From: an uncultured Thermoproteales archaeon
GTDB taxonomy: Archaea > Thermoproteota > Thermoprotei > Thermoproteales > Thermoproteaceae
DNA: 37,417 nt
Direction: 5' to 3'
Assembly (NCBI GenBank): GCA_938027595.1
Contig: CALJAK010000006.1
Coordinates: forward strand, 1 to 37,417
The notes beneath the pieces were generated by a model. That model searched no databases. It was not told the origin of the DNA and saw only the letters and a program-made list of their open reading frames with translations. The position numbers were made by a program, and so were the translations under genes. Numbering within the stretch: position 1 is the stretch's first letter; each line of letters begins with the position of its first letter. This document shows positions 15,542 through 24,480 of the stretch, in pieces.

Positions 15542-16132
15542 GTGCGTCGTGTTGTAATACCGGCATTATTCATAGCGCTAGCGGTAGCCATGGCCCTAGC
15601 CAAATTCCCCATTTGTAGTCACCTATACCTAAGCACCTTGGCTTACGCCGCATTTCTCCCAGCCGGCAGATTGGCTAAGTGGCGCATTTCGAAATACTTC
15701 CCCCTAGCGTTCCCCGTGTATTTCCTCACTCTACTCGCCGCGGGGGCGGCGTCGCTTATCCCGCCAGTCGGCGCCGAGGTGGAGAAAGTGAGAGAGGCGC
15801 AGGGCAAGTTTTTCCACAAAGCCGCTACGTGCCAACTGGGCGAGACGCTAGTGGCGGTGAACGTCCTCGTCTTAGCTCCGTTGGTAGAAGAAATAATCTT
15901 CAGAGGGATACTTTTCGAGGTAGTGAGAGAGAGAGCCGGCGTCGCGGCGGCTTACCTAATCTCCTCGGCATTGTTTGCGGTAGTGCATGGAGTCGGCTTG
16001 GGAGCCGTGCCCATATTCATAGCTGCGTTGGGTTTGGCGTTTATATACCAAAAATTCGGACTGCCAACGGCAGTGTTGATACACTTTTTCCAAAACGCGG
16101 TGGCTTTCTGGATTATCCAAAATCCGCTTTGA
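15542..16132 (+). CDS. CPBP-family intramembrane metalloprotease (CAAX-protease-like), copy 2
   Basis: The 196-residue membrane protein has the CPBP signature: EExxxRG in LVEEIIFRGILFE (about 119-131), a histidine in FAVVHGVG and the HFFQN motif near the C-terminus. About six hydrophobic helices are visible; the first residues 5-20 could be a signal anchor. Function and substrate are unknown. It is clearly a different, longer paralogue of the gene at 8887-9372. GTG 15542 fits the promoter. The last 20 nt overlap the convergent LOG-like gene. Confidence 0.82.
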   Translation: MRRVVIPALFIALAVAMALAKFPICSHLYLSTLAYAAFLPAGRLAKWRISKYFPLAFPVYFLTLLAAGAASLIPPVGAEVEKVREAQGKFFHKAATCQLGETLVAVNVLVLAPLVEEIIFRGILFEVVRERAGVAAAYLISSALFAVVHGVGLGAVPIFIAALGLAFIYQKFGLPTAVLIHFFQNAVAFWIIQNPL

Positions 16133-16637
16133 CCCCAGCGCCGGCGGTGCAGACAGCTCTAGCGAGAGCCCGTGGGTCCTCCACATAATTCACTCTCACT
16201 ACCCGCCTCTCGTCGAAGTACTCCGGATACGCCTCTCTCAGTTTGTCTGTAGCCATCCCGCTGTTAGCCAACACGTACAGTGGTTTCCCCATGGCGTAAG
16301 CCATGAGTCCCTCTATGGCGGTCCCCACGCCGCCGCCCAACACAGCCACCACGTCGGCGGATCTAACCATCAACACAGACCTACATCTATATTCACAACC
16401 ACTCCTCACCGCAATGACGCCCGGAGGCAGCTCCACGTCCTCCCGCTCGATCGGCAGAAACACCACCACTACGAGACCGCGCTTTAAGGCGTGGTCAACC
16501 ACCTCCCTCATGTAACCCCAATAACCCCCAACTAAAACCACCGCTTCTGGACAGAGAGCAGAGAGCTCTGCCACGAATTCTTCAACTGCGAGACTACCGA
16601 CAGTGCTGCTGTGTACAGCCACCGCGATTTGCCTCAT
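16113..16637 (-). CDS. LOG-like / SLOG-domain protein (TIGR00725-type)
   Basis: The 174-residue protein has a Rossmann-like fold with the family motifs VLVGGYWGYMREVVDHA (about 35-51) and VAVLGGGVGTAIEGLMAYAMGKP (about 97-119). The PGGxGTxxE motif of LOG phosphoribohydrolases is present as GGGVGTAIE, with the proline replaced by glycine. Family members bind nucleotide ligands; the exact reaction of this archaeal branch is not known. ATG 16637 overlaps the moaB stop by 4 nt (16634-16637), so it is the last gene of the potD-moaB unit. Confidence 0.8.
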   Translation of the reverse strand: MRQIAVAVHSSTVGSLAVEEFVAELSALCPEAVVLVGGYWGYMREVVDHALKRGLVVVVFLPIEREDVELPPGVIAVRSGCEYRCRSVLMVRSADVVAVLGGGVGTAIEGLMAYAMGKPLYVLANSGMATDKLREAYPEYFDERRVVRVNYVEDPRALARAVCTAGAGVKADFG

Positions 16638-17143
16638 CGCACGAGGTAGAGGAGGTGAGAGACCTCCTCCAGCAGTATCCTCATCCCCACTTTCACTGCG
16701 TTCGGCGAGCCGGGGAGCGCCACGATTACCTTCCCCCCAGCGACGCCAGCCGTAGCTCTAGTGAGGAAAGCGGAGGTACCCACCTCCTGCACGCTGTATA
16801 TCCGGAAGACGTCTCCGAACCCCTCTATCTCTTTCTCAAACAACGGCCTCAACGCCTCAACTGTGAAGTCTGTCTTGGCGAGGCCAGTGCCGCCCGTGAA
16901 CACCACTACATCCACGTCGTCTCTAGACAGCAGCTCTAGAGCTTTCTTACGTATGGCGTACAAATCGTCGGGCAGTAAGTCGCGGCCAACTACGACGTGT
17001 CCAGCTTCAGCCGCCAGTTGGGCAGCCAAATCGCCGGACTCATCCACGATACTCCTGTCGTGATAACGGGAGGTGCTCACAGTGATTATATACACCCTGG
17101 CCGATTTTGGCCCCCGCTCTCTGTGGATTTTGTGTGAAGTCAC
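16634..17143 (-). CDS. moaB: MoaB/Mog-type molybdenum cofactor biosynthesis protein
   Basis: MoaB-family proteins adenylate molybdopterin before metal insertion; in Pyrobaculum relatives the metal may be tungsten. The 169-residue product has VYIITVSTSRYHDRS near the start, the molybdopterin-binding loop FTGGTGLAKTDFT (about 81-93), and ALPGSPNAVKVGM near the end. Length is normal. GTG 17143 overlaps the stop of the upstream binding-protein gene by GTGA (17140-17143), and its stop overlaps the LOG-like gene. Confidence 0.9.
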   Translation of the reverse strand: MTSHKIHRERGPKSARVYIITVSTSRYHDRSIVDESGDLAAQLAAEAGHVVVGRDLLPDDLYAIRKKALELLSRDDVDVVVFTGGTGLAKTDFTVEALRPLFEKEIEGFGDVFRIYSVQEVGTSAFLTRATAGVAGGKVIVALPGSPNAVKVGMRILLEEVSHLLYLVR

Positions 17144-18228
17144 TTCACCGCCTGTCTTATGGCCTCCACTGCTTTCAACATGGCTTCAGTGTAGTTTAGA
17201 TATATCAAGCCGGCGCCCTCCGGTGGATATATCGCTGGGTCTTCCAAAATCTCCCGCGGCAAGTGCCCAGCCACCAATTGCTTCTTCACCGCGGTGGGGT
17301 AATACGCAGCTAACGTAATCCTCGCCGCGTTTTCCGGCCTCAGCAAGAAGTTTATGAAGGCGTAGGCAGCCTCCACGTTCTTCGCGTCTCTCGGGATTAC
17401 CATGAAATCTACCCACTTATGCGTAATTGGCTTCGGCAAGAGGTATTGAAATTTGTCTACATATCTCTCGCCGAAGTTTTTCACAAACTCTTCCCGCGCC
17501 GCCAGGGCGTCTCCACTCCAAATTTGCGAAATCCACAACTCGCCAGCCGCCAGCGCCGGCACTATTATGCTTGCCCCCAGATAACCCCTGATGTATTCCT
17601 TCTGTCGCTTCAAGAGCTCTATCACTCTACTCACAGCCACCTCGCTCCAATCGTCTGGGTCTAGACCCAAGGCGTACTTGGCGGCCATGACTGGCTCTGA
17701 GAATTCCTCCAACATAGCCACTTTGCCCCTCAATTTCTCCAAAAGCGTGAAGTTGAACAAATCTCCCCAACTCTCTACCTCAACGCCGTTTTTCATCGCG
17801 TAGTAATTAACGGCGATGCCACTAGTGCCGTATGCGTAGGGAACTGAATACTGGAGACCCGGGTCGTTGGGGTTGTTGAAAAACTCCGGCTCTACGTTCT
17901 CCAGACTCAACTTGCCGTGGTTTATCCTCTGCACCAAGCCCCTGGCGATCACGTCTCTTAGATACATGTCTGGCAACACGACGAGGTCGTAACCTCCCCC
18001 ACCCCGCAACAACGCGGCGTACGCCTCCTCACCGCTTTCGAACTCTTGATATACAACTCTCACGCCGTGTTCTCTCTCAAACTCCGGCAGCAACTCTCTA
18101 TCAATGTAGTAAGAGTAGTTGTAGACAGCTAGCCTCTTCTCTTCGCCACGTAGGAAAAACAAACTACCCAACGCCGCCGCCGCGGCAACAGCCCCCACCG
18201 CCAGTATTAACTTCCGCCGCGTGACCAT
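17140..18228 (-). CDS. PotD-like (polyamine-type) ABC substrate-binding protein, no transporter partner nearby
   Basis: The 362-residue protein matches spermidine/putrescine-binding proteins: YNYSYYIDRELLPEFEREHG (about 35-54), FESGEEAYAALLRGGGGYDLVV and QYSVPYAYGTSGIAVNY. The N-terminus has an RR pair (TRRKLIL) before a hydrophobic Ala-rich segment, which resembles a Tat signal or an uncleaved anchor. No permease or ATPase is adjacent; instead it is overlapped by moaB. The ligand cannot be fixed. ATG 18228 has its own palindromic box TTTTAAAA (18248-18255) centred 23.5 nt upstream, inside the end of the DUF99 gene. Confidence 0.85.
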   Translation of the reverse strand: MVTRRKLILAVGAVAAAAALGSLFFLRGEEKRLAVYNYSYYIDRELLPEFEREHGVRVVYQEFESGEEAYAALLRGGGGYDLVVLPDMYLRDVIARGLVQRINHGKLSLENVEPEFFNNPNDPGLQYSVPYAYGTSGIAVNYYAMKNGVEVESWGDLFNFTLLEKLRGKVAMLEEFSEPVMAAKYALGLDPDDWSEVAVSRVIELLKRQKEYIRGYLGASIIVPALAAGELWISQIWSGDALAAREEFVKNFGERYVDKFQYLLPKPITHKWVDFMVIPRDAKNVEAAYAFINFLLRPENAARITLAAYYPTAVKKQLVAGHLPREILEDPAIYPPEGAGLIYLNYTEAMLKAVEAIRQAVK

Positions 18229-18233
18229 GGAGT

Positions 18234-18842
18234 TTAACTATCCCCACTTTTAAAAAATTGCCTCACGCCCCTAGCCACAATTTTCGCCACTCTAATAGGC
18301 TCCGGCAACTTGCCGTGTTTCATCAAGACTTGGGCAGCCACCCCCGCGTCGTGTGGGTCAATCCCCCAAGACCTGACATATATATAACCCCACTTAGTGT
18401 TGTGGCGAGTGGGGACACCCAGCCTCCTGTAGGCCTCCACTCGCCTCTCCCAATCGGCAAATAACTTCCTCACGGCGTCTTCCACCCTCCCCGCGGGGTT
18501 TTCAAAGACGTAGCAAGCCACCGGCTTGCCGTACTTCAACCAGAGCGCTTCTCCATCTATCCAATTGTAGAAAGAAACTACACAACCGTCCAACATCACT
18601 ATGCTAATGTCTGGCTTCAGCAACTTGTCTAATATCCTCATGGCGGCGGCGGTGCCGTCCACGCCGCCCAACTTCGCCATGTCTACAGCTACGTCTTCTA
18701 ACGTGCCGTCTCGCCTAGCCGCCACCCCGGCGTAGATAGAGAAACCGTCTTCTAGTCTAAAACTCTCGGCGATTGCTACAGTTTTGAAATTCTTCTGGAG
18801 GAAGCCCGGCGAAGAACGCCTCGAGTTCTTCTTCTGTCGCAC
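18234..18842 (-). CDS. DUF99 (UPF0215) family protein, endonuclease V-like fold
   Basis: DUF99 proteins are related in fold to endonuclease V, but their function is not settled. Here the family core runs from [14 protein letters not shown] through [31 protein letters not shown] and [12 protein letters not shown], with an arginine-rich [10 protein letters not shown]. The start is unclear: no ATG, GTG or TTG lies just before the core. I give GTG 18842 (202 aa); ATG 18890 (218 aa) is also in frame. Either start lies well inside the upstream gene (86- or 134-nt overlap), unusual for this window. It is the last gene of the carAB unit. Confidence 0.78.
   Translation of the reverse strand: MRQKKNSRRSSPGFLQKNFKTVAIAESFRLEDGFSIYAGVAARRDGTLEDVAVDMAKLGGVDGTAAAMRILDKLLKPDISIVMLDGCVVSFYNWIDGEALWLKYGKPVACYVFENPAGRVEDAVRKLFADWERRVEAYRRLGVPTRHNTKWGYIYVRSWGIDPHDAGVAAQVLMKHGKLPEPIRVAKIVARGVRQFFKSGDS
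18248..18255 (-). promoter_or_regulatory. TATA-like palindrome for the potD-moaB-LOG unit, inside the DUF99 coding end
   Basis: TTTTAAAA is centred 23.5 nt from ATG 18228 and overlaps codons near the end of the upstream DUF99 gene. The downstream unit can therefore be transcribed independently of the car operon. Confidence 0.55.
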
Positions 18843-19656
18843 TAGTGAGACCCAACTTGACGTATCTCTCTCGTGAGTAGACACTCCCATCTACAGCGCC
18901 GTGTTTTAAATAAATTGACTTATCTCTAGCTCTATGCCAAGCGAAGTAAGGCGTCACTCTCCCACAGAGGTGTTTACTAGCTAAATCCGCTCTCCTAGTG
19001 AGTATGTCAAACACTCTCCACACAGCCCCCCTATCCACAGCTGTGTAGAACAAATACTGCATGTAAGTGGGGGGGTGGAGGTAAGAAACCTCCACCGCAG
19101 TTAGATATACCTCCAGTAGCTCTCTGGGGGCAGCCACGTAACCCAAGTGCAGACCTGGAAATAGCACGTCGAGAGAACCAATTACCACCACCGTCTCCCA
19201 AGCCGGCAGATCGTTAGCCACCAACAGTCCGTAAGTGAGGTCAAAAACAGCGAGGGGAGTAGACTTGGCGATTTCTGCAACTCTACGCCGTGGGTATATA
19301 TATCCGTCGGGGTCTCGCCAAATGGGTTGTATATACGCCAGCTTGCCGCCGGCGCACTGTTTGTAGCTAAATACCTCACGCCGCGTTGGGCGCTCTGCAC
19401 GTATACAATCGCCGGGGTTTAAGTGTGTCTCCACCACTATCTTGAAACTGTCGGACCAACTGTTTGTGAACAACACGTCGTACGCGCCGAACCCCGCTTT
19501 GGACAACAACTGTCTCAAAGTCTCTCTAGCTTCGGGAACCCCAGCCGTGTCTGTGTACTGAAGCGCAGAGGGGCCGAACTCTCTCAAAGTGTCTAGATGT
19601 ATCTCTCTCACGAGCTGCCGGTCGACGTTAAGCCACGAGCCGCTCAAATCAACCAT
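18757..19656 (-). CDS. Aminotransferase-fold (class I/II) protein lacking the PLP lysine
   Basis: The 299 residues follow the fold of class I/II aminotransferases: [34 protein letters not shown], an aspartate strand [10 protein letters not shown], then [21 protein letters not shown]. In active enzymes the last motif reads GSFSKxxxPGLRxGY. Here the Schiff-base lysine is absent (SLDV with one residue deleted) and the following arginine is histidine. The NPxNPTG loop is reduced to RDPDGY and the C-terminal substrate arginine seems to be lysine (YVKLGL). It is about 90 residues shorter than normal. It may be a non-catalytic or repurposed relative. ATG 19656 overlaps the ligase stop by 1 nt (TAATG). 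Confidence 0.8.
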   Translation of the reverse strand: MVDLSGSWLNVDRQLVREIHLDTLREFGPSALQYTDTAGVPEARETLRQLLSKAGFGAYDVLFTNSWSDSFKIVVETHLNPGDCIRAERPTRREVFSYKQCAGGKLAYIQPIWRDPDGYIYPRRRVAEIAKSTPLAVFDLTYGLLVANDLPAWETVVVIGSLDVLFPGLHLGYVAAPRELLEVYLTAVEVSYLHPPTYMQYLFYTAVDRGAVWRVFDILTRRADLASKHLCGRVTPYFAWHRARDKSIYLKHGAVDGSVYSRERYVKLGLTSATEEELEAFFAGLPPEEFQNCSNRREF

Positions 19657-20450
19657 TACCGCTTTTCCAAAGCGGCCACCTCCCGCACCAACGCCCCCGC
19701 CACGTCGACGCCGGTGGCTCTCACCAACGCCTTGAATTCCGGAATTCCATTCACTTCATTGACGTACAGCCCGTCGCCTATTAGAATGTCTACCCCAGCG
19801 TAAAACGCACCGACGGCTTCCGCAGCTTTCACAGCCAACTCCTCTAACTCGCTGTCTATCGCTTGCGGCACCGTCGCGCCGCCTCGGGCGGCGTTGCTAC
19901 GCCAATCGCCAGCCGGCGGTATTCTCCTCATAGCCGCCACAGCTCTGCCGTTGATTACGAAAACTCTAATGTCCTCGCCGGTTCCCACCATCTCCTGCAA
20001 CATGAGGACTTCCCCCTCGGCTGACTTCAGAACTAACTCAAGCTCCTCCCGGCTAGTCACTAGAGCCACCTTGCGGCCCCAACTGCCACTCACAGTCTTG
20101 ACGATAGCTCTGCCGCCGATCTCCACGTCGGCGCTACCGAAGAGAACGCTAGTCTTGGGAGTGGGCAACCCGGCGGCTCTGAGTTTCGTGAGAGCAATCG
20201 CCTTGTTCCAACAGAGATACATGGCTGAAGTTGAGTTTATGGCGACGCCGCCGTTCCCCTCCACCGCGGCCGCTGTGATAATGCCCTTGTTGTGACTGAG
20301 AGTTCTCACTAGATAAACCCCAGGCGTCCATTGACTCAAATCCACAGCCTCCCCCACTTTCCGCACCGCCAGCGCAACGCCGAGTTGCTCCGCCGCTTTT
20401 ATCACCATCTTCTCCTCTTCTCTAACCACGTCGTACACTAACGTCACCAC
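19656..20450 (-). CDS. lysX: LysX/ArgX-type ATP-grasp ligase (LysW-dependent lysine/arginine biosynthesis)
   Basis: LysX and ArgX attach aminoadipate or glutamate to the C-terminus of the carrier protein LysW. The 264-residue product (RimK-like ATP-grasp) shows AIVKTVSGSWGRKVALV (about 113-129), the adenine loop MLQEMV, FVINGRAVAAMRR, and the metal-site NEVNGIPEFKAL near the end. The context, immediately after carAB, points to arginine synthesis; the motif alone does not decide between lysine and arginine, and one enzyme may serve both. The start is GTG 20450 or GTG 20447, the latter giving a GTGA overlap with carB. No LysW gene is visible in the window. Confidence 0.85.
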   Translation of the reverse strand: MVTLVYDVVREEEKMVIKAAEQLGVALAVRKVGEAVDLSQWTPGVYLVRTLSHNKGIITAAAVEGNGGVAINSTSAMYLCWNKAIALTKLRAAGLPTPKTSVLFGSADVEIGGRAIVKTVSGSWGRKVALVTSREELELVLKSAEGEVLMLQEMVGTGEDIRVFVINGRAVAAMRRIPPAGDWRSNAARGGATVPQAIDSELEELAVKAAEAVGAFYAGVDILIGDGLYVNEVNGIPEFKALVRATGVDVAGALVREVAALEKR

Positions 20451-23400
20451 GGCTCTACTTTCAAAACTCCCTCACTATACCACATAAAGGCTTTAGCTAA
20501 CTCCACCGCCAACCTCGGCTCTAGGACAAGCGGCGTGTTGGTATCCGCAGCGGCTCTCCTTATGTGGAAATCTCTCTCTGGCGTGACTCCAGAAGTAAAC
20601 ACAATGTCTATCTTCCTCCACTTGAGCATATCCACCACCCCCGGCCCCAACTCCTCGGGCGTGTAGACTCTAAACTTAGACGAGAGTATAGACGCCACCG
20701 CCTGCACCCACTCCCGATCTACGTCGTAAGTGTAAACCAAAGCGGTGCTCTTCGGCAGTCTGTTAGGCGTCGCCGAGAGCCAACTCTTGAGGAGAGCCTC
20801 CTCGAAAGTAGAGCCGTTAGCCGCCACTTCGCCAGTGCTGTACATCACGGGCCCCAGCCGCGGGTACGCCCCCCTCAGTCTAGACCAGGAAAACTGCGGC
20901 GACTTCACCCACCACTTAGACGGCTTCAACGTGACTACCTCTTCGTCCACCGCCAGTCTGCCGTTAGTGAGGACGTCGGCTGTGAGAGACATGTAGTTGA
21001 CGCCGGTGGCTTTGCTCACGAAAGGCATAGACCTACTCACTCTCAAGTTGGCCTCAATAACGTAAACACCGCCGTCTATCAAAAACTGGACGTTCATGGG
21101 CCCCCTCACTTCCAGTTCTCTAGCTATAGAGTGAGTCACCTCCACCATCTCTCTCACTTGCCCCACCTCCAACCGCCTGTTGGGGAGCACCATAGTGGAG
21201 TCGCCGGAGTGCACCCCAGGCGGCTCTATGTGCTCCAGCGGCGTGGCCACTAGCCTCACGCCGTCTGACACTGCGTCTACCTCAGCCTCAATCCCACGCG
21301 GCATGAATTTAGACACCACCACGGGGTACCTACCGCTGACTTTGGCGGCGGAGTTGAGGAATTGCACTAACTCTCTCTCGTCTCTAGCTACAGCCATATA
21401 CGCGCCGCCCAACACGTAGCTGGGTCTCACGAGGACTGGGTAACCCAACTCCCCCGCGAGTTTTATAGCTTCCTCCACAGACGCCGCCGTGAACCACGTC
21501 GGTTGTCTTATGCCGAGTTTGTCCAACAGCTTGGAGAACTTCCGCCTGTCTTCAGCCACATCTATGGAGCTGGCTCTAGTGCCCCCCAGTTTCACTCCCC
21601 TGTTCTCCAGCTCTAGGTACAACCGCTGTCCGATTTGACCACCGGCGTACAACACCACCGTGGCGTCTTTCTCTCTCTCTACAATATCCAGAATTCTCTC
21701 GACAGAAATCTCGTCGAAGTATAATTTATCTACCACGTCCCAATCTGTAGAGACAGTCTCCGGGTTGTAGTTAAGTATCGCCACTTTGTAACCACGGTTT
21801 CTCAACTCAGTGGCTAAATTCACAGTAGACCAGTCAAACTCCACACTCACGCCGATTCTAAACACTCCAGCCCCCACTACCAAGAAATCCGCCTTCGGCG
21901 TTGGGTCGTCTGAAACACCGCCATATGTGAGATACAAGTAATTAGTGTCGGCAGGCCACTCACCCGCCAACGTGTCTATTTTTTTGACTACCGGCTTTAC
22001 GTCTCTACCTTTGAGCAATTCGTCGGGAAACCCCAACCTCTTAGCTTCCACAACGTCTACCTCCCCAGCCTCGATCGATTTGTACGTCTCTACAATACGG
22101 TTTATTGCGTTTAGGAAGAATTTGTCTACCTTAATCAGGCGGTGTATTTCGTCTATAGAAACGCCGAGGTAAATAGCTTTAGCAGCACAAATGGGCCAAT
22201 ACGGCTCATATTTCTCTAGACATCTCAACGCGGCCTCTCTATCCAACTCCTGGAAGTACCTCCCCCCAACTAACCCAGGCTCGCCGATGTCTATAGCTCT
22301 AGTCGCCTTCTGCCACGCCTCCTCCAACGTCCGCCCAATGCCCATAGCTTCACCGACTGACATCATTTCGGGCCCCAACCCCTCCGAAATGCCGAAACGT
22401 TGGTTTTCCCACCTTGGGTGTTTCACCACTATGTAATCCAACGCCGGCTCGAACGCAGCGACAGTGCGCCTAGTCACAGTGTTTAAAACCTCGTCCAACC
22501 TATACCCCAGCGCTAGTTTTGCCGCGACGTACGCCAGCGGATAGCCAGACGCTTTCGAAGCCAAAGCGCTAGAGCGAGACATGCGGGGGTTAGTCTCTAT
22601 GGCGTATTGCCTCCCCTCCCCCACCGCCACTTGCACGTTGCCCTCGCCCACTAACTCAATTGCTCTAACCACGCCGATGGAAATATCGCGAGCTGTTTGG
22701 TACTCCTCATCAGTCAAAGTGAGACAAGGGGCTACTACGATGGAGTCGCCAGTGTGTATCCCCATGGGGTCTATGTTCTCCATGCACACCACGGCGGCTA
22801 CGTTGTCGTATGCGTCTCTCACCACTTCGAACTCAACCTCTTTCCACCCCTCTAGATATTTCTCCACCAACACCTCCCCAATGGCGGATTGAGCGAAAGC
22901 TTTATACGCCTTCGTCTTGAGTTCCTCCCTATTCCTAGCTACAAACGCCCCAGCTCCGCCTAAGTTGAAACTAACTCTCACCACCACTGGGTACCCCAAC
23001 TCATCGCCGATAGACAAAACTTCTTCAAGCGACTTGGCGGGGCGGCTGGGGGGTATGGGTATCCCGGCGTCTCTCATAGTTTTTTGGAAGAGGTCTCTAG
23101 ACAACGCTTTCTTTATCCCACTTATTGGAGTACCCAAGACTCTAACGCCGTACTTCTCCAAAACGCCTCTTTCGTCTAGCTCTACACATGCAGACAACGC
23201 CGTCTGGCCGCCGAAGCCGCAGACTATGCCGTCTGGCCGCTCGCGCTCTATTACTTCGGATACGAATTGTATCGGGACGAAATACACTCTATCCGCCATG
23301 AGGCGAGACGTTTGTATGGTGGCTATGTTGGGATTCACCAAAACTGTCTCTATCCCCTCTTCTCTAAACGCCTTGAGCGCTTGCGAACCCGAGTAGTCGA

Positions 23401-23458
23401 ATTCCGCAGCTTCCGCAATTTTGATAGCGCCCGAGCCAATGATTAAAACTTTCTTCAT
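20444..23458 (-). CDS. carB: Carbamoyl-phosphate synthase large subunit
   Basis: CarB makes carbamoyl phosphate from ammonia (delivered by CarA), bicarbonate and two ATP, for arginine and pyrimidine synthesis. The 1004-residue protein has two homologous ATP-grasp halves: the first opens with VLIIGSGAIKIAEAAEFDYSG and contains PVVVRVSFNLGGAGAFV and ETNPRMSRSSALASKA, the second opens near residue 528 (VVGAGVFRIGVSVEFDWS) with PVLVRPSYVLGGAYMAV and EANLRVSRSMPFVSKATG. The C-terminal MGS-like regulatory domain is short (about 95 residues) compared with E. coli (1073 aa in total). ATG 23458 overlaps carA by ATGA. Confidence 0.95.
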   Translation of the reverse strand: MKKVLIIGSGAIKIAEAAEFDYSGSQALKAFREEGIETVLVNPNIATIQTSRLMADRVYFVPIQFVSEVIERERPDGIVCGFGGQTALSACVELDERGVLEKYGVRVLGTPISGIKKALSRDLFQKTMRDAGIPIPPSRPAKSLEEVLSIGDELGYPVVVRVSFNLGGAGAFVARNREELKTKAYKAFAQSAIGEVLVEKYLEGWKEVEFEVVRDAYDNVAAVVCMENIDPMGIHTGDSIVVAPCLTLTDEEYQTARDISIGVVRAIELVGEGNVQVAVGEGRQYAIETNPRMSRSSALASKASGYPLAYVAAKLALGYRLDEVLNTVTRRTVAAFEPALDYIVVKHPRWENQRFGISEGLGPEMMSVGEAMGIGRTLEEAWQKATRAIDIGEPGLVGGRYFQELDREAALRCLEKYEPYWPICAAKAIYLGVSIDEIHRLIKVDKFFLNAINRIVETYKSIEAGEVDVVEAKRLGFPDELLKGRDVKPVVKKIDTLAGEWPADTNYLYLTYGGVSDDPTPKADFLVVGAGVFRIGVSVEFDWSTVNLATELRNRGYKVAILNYNPETVSTDWDVVDKLYFDEISVERILDIVEREKDATVVLYAGGQIGQRLYLELENRGVKLGGTRASSIDVAEDRRKFSKLLDKLGIRQPTWFTAASVEEAIKLAGELGYPVLVRPSYVLGGAYMAVARDERELVQFLNSAAKVSGRYPVVVSKFMPRGIEAEVDAVSDGVRLVATPLEHIEPPGVHSGDSTMVLPNRRLEVGQVREMVEVTHSIARELEVRGPMNVQFLIDGGVYVIEANLRVSRSMPFVSKATGVNYMSLTADVLTNGRLAVDEEVVTLKPSKWWVKSPQFSWSRLRGAYPRLGPVMYSTGEVAANGSTFEEALLKSWLSATPNRLPKSTALVYTYDVDREWVQAVASILSSKFRVYTPEELGPGVVDMLKWRKIDIVFTSGVTPERDFHIRRAAADTNTPLVLEPRLAVELAKAFMWYSEGVLKVEPW

Positions 23459-24480
23459 AACATCTTCACAAATTTGTCAAATACCCAACGAGTGTCGCGG
23501 GGGCCTGGAGAAGCCTCCGGGTGGAATTGCGTAGTTAAGACTGGCGGATTTTCGCAGTAGAGCCCCTCCACAGTGCCGTCGTCTGGCTGGACAGCCCACA
23601 CTTTCAACTTCTGGCCGTCTCTCACCGCATAGCCGTGGTTGTGTACCGTGATGTAGACCTTGTCTGTAAACGCCAAATCTCTCACTGGCTTGTTACTAGC
23701 TCTATGTCCATACTTCATTTTGTATATCTCCCACTCAAAAGCCATAGCTGTTATCTGGTGGCCGAGACAAATGCCAAAGAGAGGTTTGCCGTACTCGAGG
23801 TACTGCCGCACTTTCTCCACAAGCGTGTCTAACAGCTTGGGGTTGCCCGGGCCGTTGCTTAAGAGTAACCCATCGCAATCGAAAGCCAACTCCGGGCGGC
23901 GGCACGGGACAACTCTCACTCTTACGCCTCTCTGTAACAACTCTCTCAAAATTGATTTCTTAACTCCGCAATCCACTACCCCCACGCACTTGTCCCCCTC
24001 CCCCAATTCCACCGGCTCTTTTACAGAGACGGAGTCTACGTAAGACACTTCGTCGTATTTCGGCGATTTTCTTATTTTCTCTAACAAAAACTGCGGTTCC
24101 TCAACGCCAATTGCCCCCATCATAACTCCATGCTCGCGTATTTTTTGGACTAGCGCTCTTGTGTCTACTCCAGCTATGCCAGGCACGCCAGAGGCAGACA
24201 GCCACTCCTCTAGAGACATGACCGATTTGTAGTGACTGGGTTTCGTGGCTTCAAACACCACCACTCCCTCCGCCTTGACGCCATCTGACTCCATTTGGTC
24301 TTCAGAAACGCCGTAGTTACCCACCAACGGCATGGAGAAAACGACAATCTGTCCCTTGTAACTGGGGTCTGTCAACGTCTGGGGGTACCCCACTACTGAA
24401 GTAGTGAAGATTACCTCGCCTACGGCTGTGGTCTCTGCCCCTATTGATATCCCCGTGTATACAGTGCCGTCTTCCAACAC
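23455..24480 (-). CDS. carA: Carbamoyl-phosphate synthase small subunit (glutamine amidotransferase)
   Basis: CarA hydrolyses glutamine and channels ammonia to CarB. The 341 residues (from GTG 24480) include the N-terminal LEDGTVYTG and GYPQTLTDPSYKGQIVVF segments, and the class I amidotransferase triad: nucleophile Cys in GICLGHQ, and His/Glu in QFHPEASPGP. The gene begins abruptly: relatives carry about 10 more residues before LEDG. GTG 24480 is the only start in frame after the stop at 24514-24516, and it has AGGAG 7 nt upstream. But the promoter points to ATG 24521 in another frame; one extra G in the G6 tract (24495-24500) would join the two. See findings. Confidence 0.92.
   Translation of the reverse strand: MLEDGTVYTGISIGAETTAVGEVIFTTSVVGYPQTLTDPSYKGQIVVFSMPLVGNYGVSEDQMESDGVKAEGVVVFEATKPSHYKSVMSLEEWLSASGVPGIAGVDTRALVQKIREHGVMMGAIGVEEPQFLLEKIRKSPKYDEVSYVDSVSVKEPVELGEGDKCVGVVDCGVKKSILRELLQRGVRVRVVPCRRPELAFDCDGLLLSNGPGNPKLLDTLVEKVRQYLEYGKPLFGICLGHQITAMAFEWEIYKMKYGHRASNKPVRDLAFTDKVYITVHNHGYAVRDGQKLKVWAVQPDDGTVEGLYCENPPVLTTQFHPEASPGPRDTRWVFDKFVKML

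Noticed and set aside
20564-21253. 229-codon plus-strand ORF
   Set aside because: It is antisense to carB; rich in His and Arg as expected for a shadow of that frame.
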